Below the pieces are notes generated by a model. It was not told the origin of the DNA, did no database searches, and saw only the letters and a list, made by a program, of their open reading frames with translations. The position numbers were made by a program, and so were the translations under genes. A DNA stretch of 64,000 nt, taken from the NCBI GenBank assembly GCA_963821815.1, contig CAWGFG010000002.1:558001-622000 (forward strand). The letters are read 5' to 3'. This document shows positions 25,370-34,445 of this stretch, piece by piece. Source of the DNA: JASGTU01 sp963821815 (GTDB lineage Bacteria > Chloroflexota > Anaerolineae > Caldilineales > Caldilineaceae). Within the stretch, counting starts at the first letter, position 1. Each line of letters starts with the position of its first letter.

Positions 25370-26007
25370 ACGGCTACAATGCGCACGATGTAATGATCGA
25401 CGCCATTGGAAGGCGCATTGCCGACCTGAATGAGCAGTCGCTCACGCTCTTGTCTCAATATATCTCTTATCTGAAGTGGCAGGAGGAGATGTGGGGCAGC
25501 CTACTGGACGAGGAGGTCCGTCATCGACCGAACCAGACGCTGGTCTGGAACTATGACTTTCTTGAAGGTTTTCCGGCTGCGCATCGCACCTCCACCCGCT
25601 CTCCGGACAATGTTATGGAGATACGCGTCGGTCCGGCCCAATGCGGCATGATGCAACAGATGGCGCTGTGGGAGCATCCGCCGGTCACGGGCAGCGCGGT
25701 TTGCGAATATTATCTCGATGTTCCTGCCGAGGTGGATTCGCTCAAGATGCGCTTTGCCGTTGGCATCCGGGACGGCGCGCTCATGGAGGGCGACAATCTG
25801 TGCGCCTTTCGCATTTTGGCCAATGGCCGTCGCGTATGGAGCACAACGAAACAGACAAACGAGTGGGAACGCTATATCATTGACCTGCCCGATCTCGGCG
25901 GACAACAGCTGGTCGTTCAGTTCGTGACGGACGCGCTGGGCGATAGCCGTTGGAACTGGGCAGTGTGGGCGGAGCCGCAAATACTCGGCTATAAGACTCA
26001 ACGATAA
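25366..26007 (+). CDS. Hypothetical protein with a beta-sandwich (carbohydrate-binding-like) C-terminus
   Basis: 213 residues starting at an ATG that overlaps the HNH stop (ATGA), indicating translational coupling. The N-terminal 45 residues form an amphipathic helix region (RRIADLNEQSLTLLSQYISYLKWQEEM) like that seen in short DUF2281-type leaders. Residues 80-213 look all-beta, with FAVGIRDGALMEGDNLCAFRI, a NEWERYIIDLPDLGGQQLVV stretch and a closing NWAVWAEPQIL. This pattern resembles galactose-binding/NPCBM modules. There is no signal peptide, so it is predicted cytoplasmic. Function unknown. Confidence 0.6.
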   Translation: MNGYNAHDVMIDAIGRRIADLNEQSLTLLSQYISYLKWQEEMWGSLLDEEVRHRPNQTLVWNYDFLEGFPAAHRTSTRSPDNVMEIRVGPAQCGMMQQMALWEHPPVTGSAVCEYYLDVPAEVDSLKMRFAVGIRDGALMEGDNLCAFRILANGRRVWSTTKQTNEWERYIIDLPDLGGQQLVVQFVTDALGDSRWNWAVWAEPQILGYKTQR

Positions 26008-26103
26008 CTCGAACCGACAGCATTTGCTCAGGTACAAGTCTTGCGCTATACCGTGTCTGAGCCTATTTACGCGCGCGCATGATTGATACACAAGTGAACC
26101 TGA

Positions 26104-28002
26104 ATGAACTATATTACCGCGGACGAGATTTCGAAATTTATGGGCGAACGTCAGTTGCTGGAAGATGCCAGCCTGCTCATCAACGAAGGTGATCGCATCG
26201 GCCTCATCGGCGTAAACGGCAGCGGTAAGAGCACGCTGTTGCGCATACTGGCGCAGATGGAGGAACCGGATTCGGGCAACGTCACAGTGTGGGGCGGGGT
26301 CCGCATCGAGTTTTTGGAACAGGAACCCGCGCTAGACGTCGCACGGAATGCGCTTCAGACGGTTTTCGGCAGCGATTCACCGCAGATGCAGTTGCGTCAG
26401 GAGTACGATCGTATCCAACATGGTCTCCAGAGGGATCCCACTTCTGCGCAGCTGCAAAAGCAGTTCACCGATATCACCGCCGCCATGGAACGTCTTGACG
26501 CGTGGTCGGCCGAGGCCAACGCACGGGCGATTTTGACGCAGCTTGGCGTGCAGGATGTTGAACGCCCGGTAAGGGAACTGAGCGGAGGTCAGCGCAAACG
26601 CGTCGCACTGGCTCGTGCGCTGGTGCATCAGGCAGACGTGCTTATTCTGGATGAACCGACCAACCATCTTGACGCAGAGACTATCGTCTGGCTCGAGGAA
26701 CGGCTGCATGCCAGGCCGGGAGCGCTGGTAGTCGTGACGCATGATCGATACTTCCTGGACCGTGTCGTGAATCGGATTGTTGAGCTGGACCGCCGCCGCA
26801 TGGTCACCTATCCCGGCAACTATAGCGCCTATCTAGAACAGAGAGCCGAACGCCAGGAGCAGTTCGCTGCGATGGAGCAGAAACGTCAGAAGCTGCTGCA
26901 ACGGGAGCTGGAGTGGGTGCGACGTGCGCCAATGGCGCGAGGCACGAAACAGAAAGCGCGTAAACAACGCGTCGAAGAACTGCTTCAACTCCGCTATGAC
27001 ACGGGACAGGACACCGTCACTATGGCACTTGCCGGTCGACGCCTGGGCAAGCAAGTGCTCACCGCTACCGGATTGACCAAGTCGTATGACGGCGCGCCCG
27101 TTCTGAAACGGACAGACATCACGTTGGAGCCTAGGAGCCGAATCGGGATCCTGGGACCAAACGGCGCCGGTAAGTCGACCCTGCTGGATATACTCTCCGG
27201 CAAAACCATGCCCGACACAGGAGCAGTCAACTGGGGCGAAACAGTGCATCTGGGCTACTACGATCAGCTCGGTGAAGGACTGGATGATGATGCGCGTCTG
27301 CTGGAGTTCATCGAAGAAGAGGCGGCACTGGTACGCACGGACAGCGGTGAGCGCGTTGAAGCCGCCAAAATGCTGGAATGGTTCTTGTTTCCTCGTTCTA
27401 TGCAGCGCGCTCGCATCAGCAGCCTCAGCGGCGGCGAACGACGCAGGTTATACCTGCTGCGCACGCTGGTGCATCAGCCTAACGTGCTCTTGCTGGATGA
27501 GCCGACCAATGACCTGGACATCCAGACGCTGAACGTGCTGGAGGAGTTCTTGGATCGATTTATGGGTAGTTTGATCGTGGTGAGCCATGATCGCTATTTC
27601 CTGGACCGAACGGTCGACTATCTGCACTATATGGAGGACGGCGTGCTCGGTCCACGCTATCCGGGACCGTATGAAACCTTTATGCGCTTGCGGACTGAAG
27701 AAACAACGGAGCATCTAGTAGTGGACGCCGAAGTCTCCGCCAAGGCGGTCAAATTGACCAGTGCGGACAAAGGTTCGGCACGCAAGCTAAAGTGGAGCGA
27801 ACAACGAGAGTTGGAGTCGCTGGAGCCGAGAATTCAGGAGCTGCAGGCAAAATTGAATCGCCTAACCGATGAAATGGCCCACGCGGGCGACGACTACCAA
27901 CTGCTGATGGAGTTGGCCGAGCAGGTGAAAGCAATTGAGTATAAAATTGAAGAGGCTGAGTTTCGTTGGCTGGAGCTGGCGGAGATCGCCGAGGCGACAT
28001 AA
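26104..28002 (+). CDS. ABC-F family ATP-binding protein (Uup-like)
   Basis: Soluble tandem-ATPase protein without membrane domains, of the ABC-F translation-factor family that acts on the ribosome. Two complete nucleotide-binding domains are seen. The first has GVNGSGKST, LSGGQRKRVALARA and LDEPTNHLD. The second has GPNGAGKST, LSGGERRRLYLL and LDEPTNDLD. The inter-domain P-site-tRNA linker (about residues 240-300) is rich in Arg, Gln and Glu. A C-terminal coiled-coil tail (residues 555-632) with heptad-like LEPRIQELQAKLNRLTDEM marks it as Uup-type. Role in ribosome rescue or stalling relief is inferred from the family. Confidence 0.93.
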   Translation: MNYITADEISKFMGERQLLEDASLLINEGDRIGLIGVNGSGKSTLLRILAQMEEPDSGNVTVWGGVRIEFLEQEPALDVARNALQTVFGSDSPQMQLRQEYDRIQHGLQRDPTSAQLQKQFTDITAAMERLDAWSAEANARAILTQLGVQDVERPVRELSGGQRKRVALARALVHQADVLILDEPTNHLDAETIVWLEERLHARPGALVVVTHDRYFLDRVVNRIVELDRRRMVTYPGNYSAYLEQRAERQEQFAAMEQKRQKLLQRELEWVRRAPMARGTKQKARKQRVEELLQLRYDTGQDTVTMALAGRRLGKQVLTATGLTKSYDGAPVLKRTDITLEPRSRIGILGPNGAGKSTLLDILSGKTMPDTGAVNWGETVHLGYYDQLGEGLDDDARLLEFIEEEAALVRTDSGERVEAAKMLEWFLFPRSMQRARISSLSGGERRRLYLLRTLVHQPNVLLLDEPTNDLDIQTLNVLEEFLDRFMGSLIVVSHDRYFLDRTVDYLHYMEDGVLGPRYPGPYETFMRLRTEETTEHLVVDAEVSAKAVKLTSADKGSARKLKWSEQRELESLEPRIQELQAKLNRLTDEMAHAGDDYQLLMELAEQVKAIEYKIEEAEFRWLELAEIAEAT

Positions 28003-28074
28003 CATTGCATCACGCTGCCGCGTGCAAGCTTGTGCGCGACCATCAGCAACCGATGTCTGTGCTAATGCTAATGC

Positions 28075-28106
28075 TTGACATAAATGATACAGTATCACAC
28101 TGCATT
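28075..28106 (+). promoter_or_regulatory. Candidate regulated promoter: TTGACA plus inverted repeat in the spacer
   Basis: A consensus -35 TTGACA (28075-28080) is followed by the inverted repeat TGATAC-A-GTATCA (28085-28097). No good -10 lies at 17 bases; the best candidates (CTGCAT, TGCATT) lie at 19-20. An operator within a long spacer is the arrangement used by MerR-type activators, but no such regulator is near. Confidence 0.4.
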
Positions 28107-28151
28107 CGATGACCTCAGTTCACAGTCATACATATCATGGAAAGGCGCCCA

Positions 28152-29996
28152 ATGGCTGATTTTGCACGCTATCTGAACATCCGCAGCGCGACTTCGCCTG
28201 CTCTGAGCACGGACGGAAGGCGAGTCGCCTTTCTCTCCAACGTCACCGGCAATTACCAGGTCTGGAGCGTACCGTCAGTTCCCACTTTGGCGGATCCGTG
28301 CCCGCATCAGCTGACCTTTCTGCCCGACAAAGTGTGGGAGGTGCATGGCACTGCCAACTCTGAGCATCTCATCGCGGCCAGTGACGTGGACGGCAATGAA
28401 AAGCAGCAACTTAACCACATCACAAATTGTGGCGTCGATCCCGACGGCGTGCGTACTCACGACGTGAAGCGACTGACACCGAACGACGACGCGATCCACA
28501 CCTTTGGTGTTTGGAGCGACGACGGCGCCGAAATACTCTACACGAGCAACGCACGCAATGGCGTCGATTTCGACATCTATCACATGGATCTCGCGACGGG
28601 TGAGTCTGAGCTCGTGCGCGAATGCGACGGACACCGCACAGTAGTCGCTTGGCTGGACGGTCACAACATCCTGACGCGTGATGATGTTGCCAGCGATCAG
28701 GTGGACCTCTATCTGCTGGACAGCGAGACTGGCGAGGAAAGTTGTATTACGCCTGTGGAGAAACCAGCTCGCTACAATGAGATCACAACCGTGGGGGGCG
28801 CCGTCTATGTTGTAACCGATAGACACCATGACCGCAACGCGGTCTGCCGTCTGGATATTCTGTCCGGTGCGCTGGAGGAAATCGTGTCCGCAGACGATTT
28901 TGAAGCTGTCGATGCGACCAATATAGGCGAGGTCGAATACCTTGCCGTCGCTCCGGACGGTGAGGCTGCAGCCGTCACGTATAACGCGGGCGGGTACAGC
29001 AAATTGTTCTTGCTTGATATGGCAGGTCGGCGTCTGGATCCGGTCAAAGGGCTTCCAGGTGGTGTCATCAGCAAGATGACCTATGATTCGACAGGCACGC
29101 ATCTTTACTTCGATCTGCAGACTCCAACAACGCCTTCCGACATTTGGGTCATGAACGTGGGCAGCCGCTCCTTGCTGCAACTGACGCACAGCGACATGGC
29201 TGGCATTGACCCCAACACGTTCATCAGCCCCGAGCTGGTCGAGTTCGAAACGCATGACGGACGCATGTTGCCCGCGTTCGTCTATCGTCCAAGTACAGCG
29301 CCGCCCGACGACGGCTACCCTTGTATCCTTTACGTTCACGGCGGACCCGCCGGGCAGCAGCGCCCCGACTTCGACGTACGCTTCCAGTATTTTCTGAGCC
29401 AGGGCTATGCGCTCATGGTGCCGAATGTGCGCGGCAGCGCCGGCTACGGTCGTGAGTATATGCTGCTGGATGAGGTCGAACTGCGTATGGATAGCGTGGC
29501 AGACATGAAGTACGCGGTGCACTGGCTGCACGGTCAACCCGACATTGCCAATGACCGCATCGCTGTGTACGGGCGCAGCTATGGCGGCTTTATGGTCTTG
29601 GCTGCGGTCACCGAATATCCTGAACTCTTTGCAGCAGGCATTGACGTCGTCGGTATTGCAGATTGGGTCACTTTCCTGGAGCGGACCAGCCCATGGCGTA
29701 GAGCGCACCGTGAACGCGAATACGGCAGTCTGGAACGCGACCGCGAATTCCTGCACAGCATTTCGCCGCTGCACAAGGCGGAGCGCATTACGATGCCGCT
29801 GCTGGTGCTCGCTGGCGACAATGACCCGCGCGTGCCCTTATACGAGTCGCAGCAGATCGCCCAGCGCGTGGCAGATGCAGGTGGTGATGTGTTGTTCATC
29901 CACTACGCAGATGAGGGTCACAAGTTCAGCAAGCTGGTCAATCAGATTGACAGTTTCACGCAGATGGGTCTCTTCCTGGACAAGCATCTGAAGTAG
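28152..29996 (+). CDS. S9 family peptidase (prolyl oligopeptidase/acylaminoacyl-peptidase type)
   Basis: Cytoplasmic serine peptidase that cleaves short peptides. The N-terminal 350 residues form a WD-like beta-propeller with recurring blades (for example SPALSTDGRRVAFLSN, YDSTGTHLYFDL). The alpha/beta-hydrolase domain begins near LPAFVYRP, with oxyanion HGGPAGQ. The catalytic triad is Ser in GRSYGGFM, Asp in AGDNDPRVP and His in DEGHKFSK. I prefer ATG at 28152 because AAAGG lies 7 bases upstream; 28137 adds five residues. No signal peptide. A terminator hairpin follows. Specificity within S9 is not resolvable. Confidence 0.9.
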   Translation: MADFARYLNIRSATSPALSTDGRRVAFLSNVTGNYQVWSVPSVPTLADPCPHQLTFLPDKVWEVHGTANSEHLIAASDVDGNEKQQLNHITNCGVDPDGVRTHDVKRLTPNDDAIHTFGVWSDDGAEILYTSNARNGVDFDIYHMDLATGESELVRECDGHRTVVAWLDGHNILTRDDVASDQVDLYLLDSETGEESCITPVEKPARYNEITTVGGAVYVVTDRHHDRNAVCRLDILSGALEEIVSADDFEAVDATNIGEVEYLAVAPDGEAAAVTYNAGGYSKLFLLDMAGRRLDPVKGLPGGVISKMTYDSTGTHLYFDLQTPTTPSDIWVMNVGSRSLLQLTHSDMAGIDPNTFISPELVEFETHDGRMLPAFVYRPSTAPPDDGYPCILYVHGGPAGQQRPDFDVRFQYFLSQGYALMVPNVRGSAGYGREYMLLDEVELRMDSVADMKYAVHWLHGQPDIANDRIAVYGRSYGGFMVLAAVTEYPELFAAGIDVVGIADWVTFLERTSPWRRAHREREYGSLERDREFLHSISPLHKAERITMPLLVLAGDNDPRVPLYESQQIAQRVADAGGDVLFIHYADEGHKFSKLVNQIDSFTQMGLFLDKHLK

Positions 29997-30059
29997 TAGC
30001 GCTGTCTGAACGGTCAGGCGCTGGTCTGTCGGCGCCTATAGATGAATATCGTGACACCA

Positions 30060-30096
30060 TAATGGCGCGGTTCCCGCGTCATTATTTGTTGATTTT
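30060..30096 (+). terminator. Intrinsic terminator after the S9 peptidase
   Basis: AATGGCGCGG (30061-30070) pairs with CCGCGTCATT (30074-30083) around a three-base loop, with one G-T wobble. T-rich ATTTGTTGATTTT follows. Confidence 0.65.
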
Positions 30097-30217
30097 CGTG
30101 TTTGCATGTCCAATTCGTTCGTGATAGACTGCAGAACATAGCTGTATTTCACCGCATTATTGCAGATAAAGTTGTCCTCTTTACAGCGTACAAACGGCAC
30201 AACAACAGAATTTATTT

Positions 30218-31399
30218 ATGCAAGAAGTCACCTGTATTCATTGCCGAACCGTAGTTGAAATTGCGCCCGGGACTGAGTATTGTTCTAACTGCGGCGAAGA
30301 CCTGCGCCAGTTGCTATTGCCTGAGTATGTGTCGCAGTTCTTCTGCGCGCGCGCTAATGAGCTGCTTCAAAGCGGACAGACCGGCGAAGCGTTAGCCGAG
30401 GCCGAACTAGGCTTGTCCTACTATGATCAGGCCGACTTGCGTCTGCTGGCTGCCATCCTTTCTGAAAAAGTCGGTCGCTATGACCAGATGCGCAACCATG
30501 TCGCGGCTATTCCAGTTGACGACAAGTACCGCTCTGAGGCGGAGTGGCTATTGCGCGCTCACCAGGAAAAGCAGAGCGATATTCGCCAGGGCGCCAAGCG
30601 CAAGAGACACAACGTTGTCACGACACAGCTGTCACCCGAACTGGCAGAAGTGCTGGGCTTTGATGTGGTCGAGGAAAAAAAGGAGCGCAGTGGTTCCGGG
30701 TTCTGGTCGGCAGTCGCTGTTGCTCTCGTGTTATTAGTCATCCCTGCAACATGGTATGGCGTTCGGGAGCTAGTTGGCCCGAATTTCAATGGTCTAGCGT
30801 TCCCGTCGCTTTCACAGCAGCCGGACTCGGCGCAAACTGGGGATAGTGGCGACGAACCTGTTGGGGACACGCCTGTCGAAGAAGCAGTTCCCGCGAGCGA
30901 GGCTGAGCAGCAGAGCATTGCTGACGTCTCCACGTTCCTGTTGCCCACGCCGACACCGGATGCGTTGCTCCGTTCCCAAAACGCGGTGGCTGATGCCAAC
31001 GCCAGCAGTGTGGCAATCGCAAGCGGTTCTGCATTTGATTTGGACCGCTACTTCCGGAGTACGAACAACGAGGCGTTGAGCGAACTGCCTATCGAAGCGC
31101 GTTTGCAGGGCAGTAGACTCTACGTCTCCGGTGTCGTCTCGATGGACGTCCAGCGTAGGCAAGTTGTGGACTTGCTGGAGCGGGTGCCCGGCGTGGATGC
31201 GGTCAGCACGGCTGATCTGCTGCTGAGACCAGTAACCGAATATGAAGTCCAGGAAGGAGATACACTCTACACAATCGCCTTCGATATTTACGGTGATTAT
31301 GAGAGGGCAAACGATCTCTACCGCGCCAACCTCGGCACAACAACGTCTCCCGACACGATTCGGCAGGGCGATGTGCTGCTGATTCCGCCGCTGAACTAA
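30218..31399 (+). CDS. Zinc-ribbon, single-pass membrane protein with extracytoplasmic BON-like and LysM domains
   Basis: Residues 1-30 carry a zinc ribbon (CIHC and CSNC). A helical, TPR-like segment reaches about 150. One membrane helix (FWSAVAVALVLLVIPATWYGV) follows. A Pro/Ser/Thr-rich spacer leads to a BON-like module (RLQGSRLYVSGVVSMDVQRR, VPGVDAVST) and a final LysM domain (YEVQEGDTLYTIAFDIYGD to GDVLLIPP). LysM binds peptidoglycan; BON often binds lipid or stabilises wall proteins. Topology suggests a sensor or tether linking cytoplasmic zinc-ribbon/TPR parts to the wall. Function unknown. Confidence 0.75.
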   Translation: MQEVTCIHCRTVVEIAPGTEYCSNCGEDLRQLLLPEYVSQFFCARANELLQSGQTGEALAEAELGLSYYDQADLRLLAAILSEKVGRYDQMRNHVAAIPVDDKYRSEAEWLLRAHQEKQSDIRQGAKRKRHNVVTTQLSPELAEVLGFDVVEEKKERSGSGFWSAVAVALVLLVIPATWYGVRELVGPNFNGLAFPSLSQQPDSAQTGDSGDEPVGDTPVEEAVPASEAEQQSIADVSTFLLPTPTPDALLRSQNAVADANASSVAIASGSAFDLDRYFRSTNNEALSELPIEARLQGSRLYVSGVVSMDVQRRQVVDLLERVPGVDAVSTADLLLRPVTEYEVQEGDTLYTIAFDIYGDYERANDLYRANLGTTTSPDTIRQGDVLLIPPLN

Positions 31400-31442
31400 C
31401 GGTACACCGAATCGAAACGTAGTAGTTTACTTGCCCATAGAA

Positions 31443-31474
31443 CGAAAAAGGTCGTCCAGTACTGGATGACCTTA
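31443..31474. terminator. Bidirectional terminator between the LysM gene and dnaN
   Basis: AAGGTCGTCCAGT and ACTGGATGACCTT (31448-31473) form a long stem with one wobble. The minus side ends in five T (for dnaN); the plus side runs into TTAATATTGCATTTTT. Confidence 0.8.
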
Positions 31475-31509
31475 ATATTGCATTTTTCTCAGCCGCGCAA
31501 GCGCGTTTA

Positions 31510-32724
31510 CTAGCGAGGCGGGTGCATTGGCATGATGACGTGCAGGAATTCGTCCTCGCCCAGGCCTACCGGACGTATGGTACCGGGCCGCGTACTCTGC
31601 GTAGTCTCCAGCACTACCTGCGGTTCGTCGATCTGCCCTAACACGTCGATGAGATACCTAGCGTTGAAGGCGATTTCCAACTCCGCGCCCTCCACCATGG
31701 CGTCGACTTCGCTTTCGTTGTCGCCCATTTCCGTGCTGGTGGCGGTCAGTTTCACATGTCCAGAATCCTCACTATTGCCTGGCGCGACCGCAACCCGGAT
31801 GATGTTTGCATTGTCCCGGGCAAAGAGGTAGGCAACGCGCGAGGCGTTCAACAGGGCTGCCGTATCCACCACTGTGCGCGTGGTGTGGCTCTTGGGCACG
31901 ATGGCGTGATAATCGGGGAAACGAGCGTCGATAAGTTGGCTGACCAGTTCGACGCGATGGAAGCTGCCGCGGGCTTCACTTTTGCCACGCACCTGGAAGA
32001 TCACCTGGTTGCGGGACTCCGTCACGATGACGTGCACCGGGTATTCCTCATCCACATCTGCGCTGATACGCGCCAACTCGCCAAGGCTGCGGGCGGGGAT
32101 GATGACGGTCATAGTTTCCTTGACGTTTGGCTGCTCCACACTGACGCTGCGAACACTTAGCCGGTAGCCGTCGGTCGCTGCCATGGTCAACCGATCTGAC
32201 GTGAAACAGACCTCAACGCCTGTCAGCGTGGGTCGACTCTCGTCCGTCGACGCAGCGAAGACAACCTGGTTGATCATCTTGCGCAGACCGACCGGGTCGA
32301 GTTCAATATGGGTGCCTTCGAACTCCTCCGCGGAATCCTCCATCTCTTGACCGTTGCCAGCCGTTGGAATAATAGGAAACTCTGACGCGTCCACGCCTTT
32401 CAAGTTGGCCTCGTGCCGGGCGCAGTGCAGGTGCAATGTCTGGGTACGTACAGACAGTTGCATGTCGATCTGCTCCGGCGGCAGGCTATTAACAAATTCC
32501 GATAACAACCTAGCTGGAACGGTAATAGAGCCTTCATCCTCGATCTTGGCGCCGATCCAACAGTTTACGCCGATTTCCAAATTCGTGGCTGCCAACCGCA
32601 GTTCATTGTCCTTGGCTTCGATGAGAATATTGGCCAGCACTGGCAATGTGCTGCGCGTGGACACAGCGCGACCAACGATGGACAAACCCTTTGCCAGGTT
32701 CTCCTGAAGACAACTTACCCGCAC
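31510..32724 (-). CDS. dnaN: DNA polymerase III sliding clamp (beta subunit)
   Basis: Ring-forming processivity factor for DNA polymerase III. The opening MRVSCLQENLAKGLSIVGRAV and the three tandem clamp domains are typical: TLPVLANILIEA, RPTLTGVEVCF with TDGYRLS, and the C-terminal LHVIMPM. The length of 404 is slightly long. An acidic insert (GQEMEDSAEEFEG) lies at the domain 1-2 junction. The start is GTG with GGAGG 7 bases upstream. dnaA and recF are not beside it, so the usual origin cluster is broken, and no DnaA-box cluster is visible in the adjacent gap. Clear orthologue. Confidence 0.95.
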   Translation of the reverse strand: MRVSCLQENLAKGLSIVGRAVSTRSTLPVLANILIEAKDNELRLAATNLEIGVNCWIGAKIEDEGSITVPARLLSEFVNSLPPEQIDMQLSVRTQTLHLHCARHEANLKGVDASEFPIIPTAGNGQEMEDSAEEFEGTHIELDPVGLRKMINQVVFAASTDESRPTLTGVEVCFTSDRLTMAATDGYRLSVRSVSVEQPNVKETMTVIIPARSLGELARISADVDEEYPVHVIVTESRNQVIFQVRGKSEARGSFHRVELVSQLIDARFPDYHAIVPKSHTTRTVVDTAALLNASRVAYLFARDNANIIRVAVAPGNSEDSGHVKLTATSTEMGDNESEVDAMVEGAELEIAFNARYLIDVLGQIDEPQVVLETTQSTRPGTIRPVGLGEDEFLHVIMPMHPPR

Positions 32725-33041
32725 GATGACCTCCCCCGCTCTATTGCATTCGTCCCGCGTTGTTCATCCCGAAATATTTCACATAACAAGACGAAGTTGG
32801 ACCCTTATTCGATGCGAAACTTTGTACGTGAAATGTAGCTGCTGGATCTGTCTTACTTACTCTTTTCATGATTGTATCATAGAATAAGAAAGGCAGTGGA
32901 ACTAGTATTCTGCACTATTAGTTGTCTTGACAGGGTCCATTCGACTCGCAGTTTGCCGACTAGACCCACTATCTCTATAATCGACGCATTGATACTGAAG
33001 TGGTCCATGGCAACAATGATCACATGTTGGAAATAAACCGT
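32725..33041. promoter_or_regulatory. Divergent control region dnaN / sigma factor
   Basis: About 315 bases. On the plus strand TTGCCG (32953-32958), a 17-base spacer and TATAAT (32976-32981) make a good promoter for the sigma gene. A consensus TTGACA at 32927-32932 has no partner -10 at normal spacing. No clear dnaN promoter or DnaA boxes are seen. Confidence 0.55.
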
Positions 33042-33845
33042 ATGAAATTGAACAGACGTCGGACTCATACCGAGTCGGATACAGACAGCAAGAACAGCAT
33101 GGCGCAGGTTGTGGAAACTGGCACGGCTGAAGCAGTTGCTGTCGAACAAGCCGCAGTCGCCGAGGAAGAACAACAGACACCGATCGTCGATACAGCACAG
33201 GTTGATGCCGAGTTGAAACAGGAATCCGTGCTCATCGAGAAGGCTCGCACGGATCCAGACGCCTTTGCCAAATTGTATGAGAATTACGTTGATCGCATTT
33301 ACGCCTACATTTACCACCGAGTCGGCAATGTGCACGACGCCGAGGACTTGACGGCTAGAACGTTCTATCGGGCATTGGAGCGCTTGGACCAGTACGAGGA
33401 TCGTGGCTTACCGTTCTCGGCTTGGCTCTTCCGCATTGCACACAACTTGGTCGCCAACTGGCACCGCGATCGTAGCCGACGCCGTTTCCTTTCATTCGAT
33501 CGCTTGTGGGGTCATAGCCACGATGATGAAACACCCGAACGCCAAGTGGAGCGCGAACAAAGCCATAACGCGTTGTGGGAGGCTATAGAACGGCTGCCGG
33601 AGGATAGGCGTAACCTGCTGCTGTTCAAGTTCGGTAGCCAGCTCTCCAATGTGGAAATAGGCGAGATGCTGAACAAGAGCGAAAGCGCTATTAAATCGCT
33701 CTATTTTCGCACGCTGGGGTCATTGCGCGAGGATCTTGAGTCGCGCGGCTGGGGACCTGAACTCGAAGCCGATGAGGACGAGCCGTCGGACGTCCAGGCT
33801 GATACCGACTCAAGTGATTTGCGCAGTGGAGAGGAGCTACAGTAG
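33042..33845 (+). CDS. ECF-like RNA polymerase sigma factor with N- and C-terminal extensions
   Basis: Sigma-70 family, ECF-type layout. Region 2 is at FAKLYENYVDRIYAYIYHRVGNVHDAEDLTARTFYRAL. The -10 recognition and linker is seen in PFSAWLFRIAHNLVANWHRDRSRR. Region 4 has the helix-turn-helix LSNVEIGEMLNKSESAIKSLYFRTLGSLRE. An unusual acidic N-terminal extension of about 60 residues and an acidic C-tail flank these. I take ATG at 33042, which has GGAAA upstream; GTG at 33000 and ATG at 33024 are alternatives. The next gene begins 2 bases after the stop and is likely its membrane anti-sigma factor. Regulon unknown. Confidence 0.85.
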   Translation: MKLNRRRTHTESDTDSKNSMAQVVETGTAEAVAVEQAAVAEEEQQTPIVDTAQVDAELKQESVLIEKARTDPDAFAKLYENYVDRIYAYIYHRVGNVHDAEDLTARTFYRALERLDQYEDRGLPFSAWLFRIAHNLVANWHRDRSRRRFLSFDRLWGHSHDDETPERQVEREQSHNALWEAIERLPEDRRNLLLFKFGSQLSNVEIGEMLNKSESAIKSLYFRTLGSLREDLESRGWGPELEADEDEPSDVQADTDSSDLRSGEELQ

Positions 33846-33847
33846 CC

Positions 33848-34324
33848 ATGAACAGGCTCGTTGCTCTGCTGCCGTGGGTACACGACAACCAACTGTCCGG
33901 ACTCGATATGGGAGACGGTCGTATCTTGCCGCCGGAAGACGTGCTGGACGGTCACAGTGCGCGGCTATTGCAGAACCGTCGCTACCAGCAAACGCGTACC
34001 ATTGTCCCTGTGCAAGTCAACGATGCGGTGTCTGCCGCGATCGCGGTATTGGCGCCGGACCTGCGTCCGCTGGCGGATTTGGCCGAAGAGGTAGCCTACG
34101 CGGTGCCGGCAGTTGAGCCTGAGCCCACCTTTCGCCAGAATCTCTACGACGCCCTAGAGCGGACGCGCCGCCAACATCTCGTTGAAGAGAGGCTTGGTAC
34201 GCGTGCAGGTTCTTCTAGCGGTCACGTCGCCAAGACTGCGCTCATTTCGTTTGCCGTCGGAATACTCATTGCCACGACAGCGGCACTGGTGATTACGTAC
34301 CTCATGCGCAGAGAGAAGCGATAG
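33848..34324 (+). CDS. Single-pass membrane protein, probable anti-sigma partner
   Basis: 158 residues with one C-terminal membrane helix (TALISFAVGILIATTAALVITYL) followed by a short basic cytoplasmic or exported tail. The N-terminal soluble part has a QNLYDALERTRRQ helix. No zinc-binding HxxxCxxC anti-sigma motif is present, so assignment rests on the 2-base spacing after a sigma-factor gene and on general topology. A strong palindromic terminator follows at 34383. Confidence 0.6.
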   Translation: MNRLVALLPWVHDNQLSGLDMGDGRILPPEDVLDGHSARLLQNRRYQQTRTIVPVQVNDAVSAAIAVLAPDLRPLADLAEEVAYAVPAVEPEPTFRQNLYDALERTRRQHLVEERLGTRAGSSSGHVAKTALISFAVGILIATTAALVITYLMRREKR

Positions 34325-34382
34325 CGCTTATCGGACTACTACTGCGATGAAGGCGACGCCTTGGTATAGTACGCAATTTACT

Positions 34383-34418
34383 AAGGCTGTGCAGAGATCT
34401 CTGCACAGCCTTTATTGT
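34383..34418 (+). terminator. Strong palindromic terminator after the sigma/anti-sigma pair
   Basis: A perfect 30-base palindrome, AAGGCTGTGCAGAGA and its complement (34383-34412), is followed by TTATTGTT. It may also work on the minus strand for the gene ending at 34446, though no T-run is seen there. Confidence 0.8.
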
Positions 34419-34445
34419 TGTTCGCTAAGTGACGAGTATGCGGCA

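Noticed and set aside
28275..29774. 499-codon open frame on the minus strand
   Set aside because: Fully antisense to the S9 peptidase, whose motifs are clear; its translation has no family features and is a codon-bias shadow.
32725..33041. Replication origin beside dnaN
   Set aside because: No cluster of DnaA boxes (TTATCCACA-like), no AT-rich unwinding block and no dnaA nearby.
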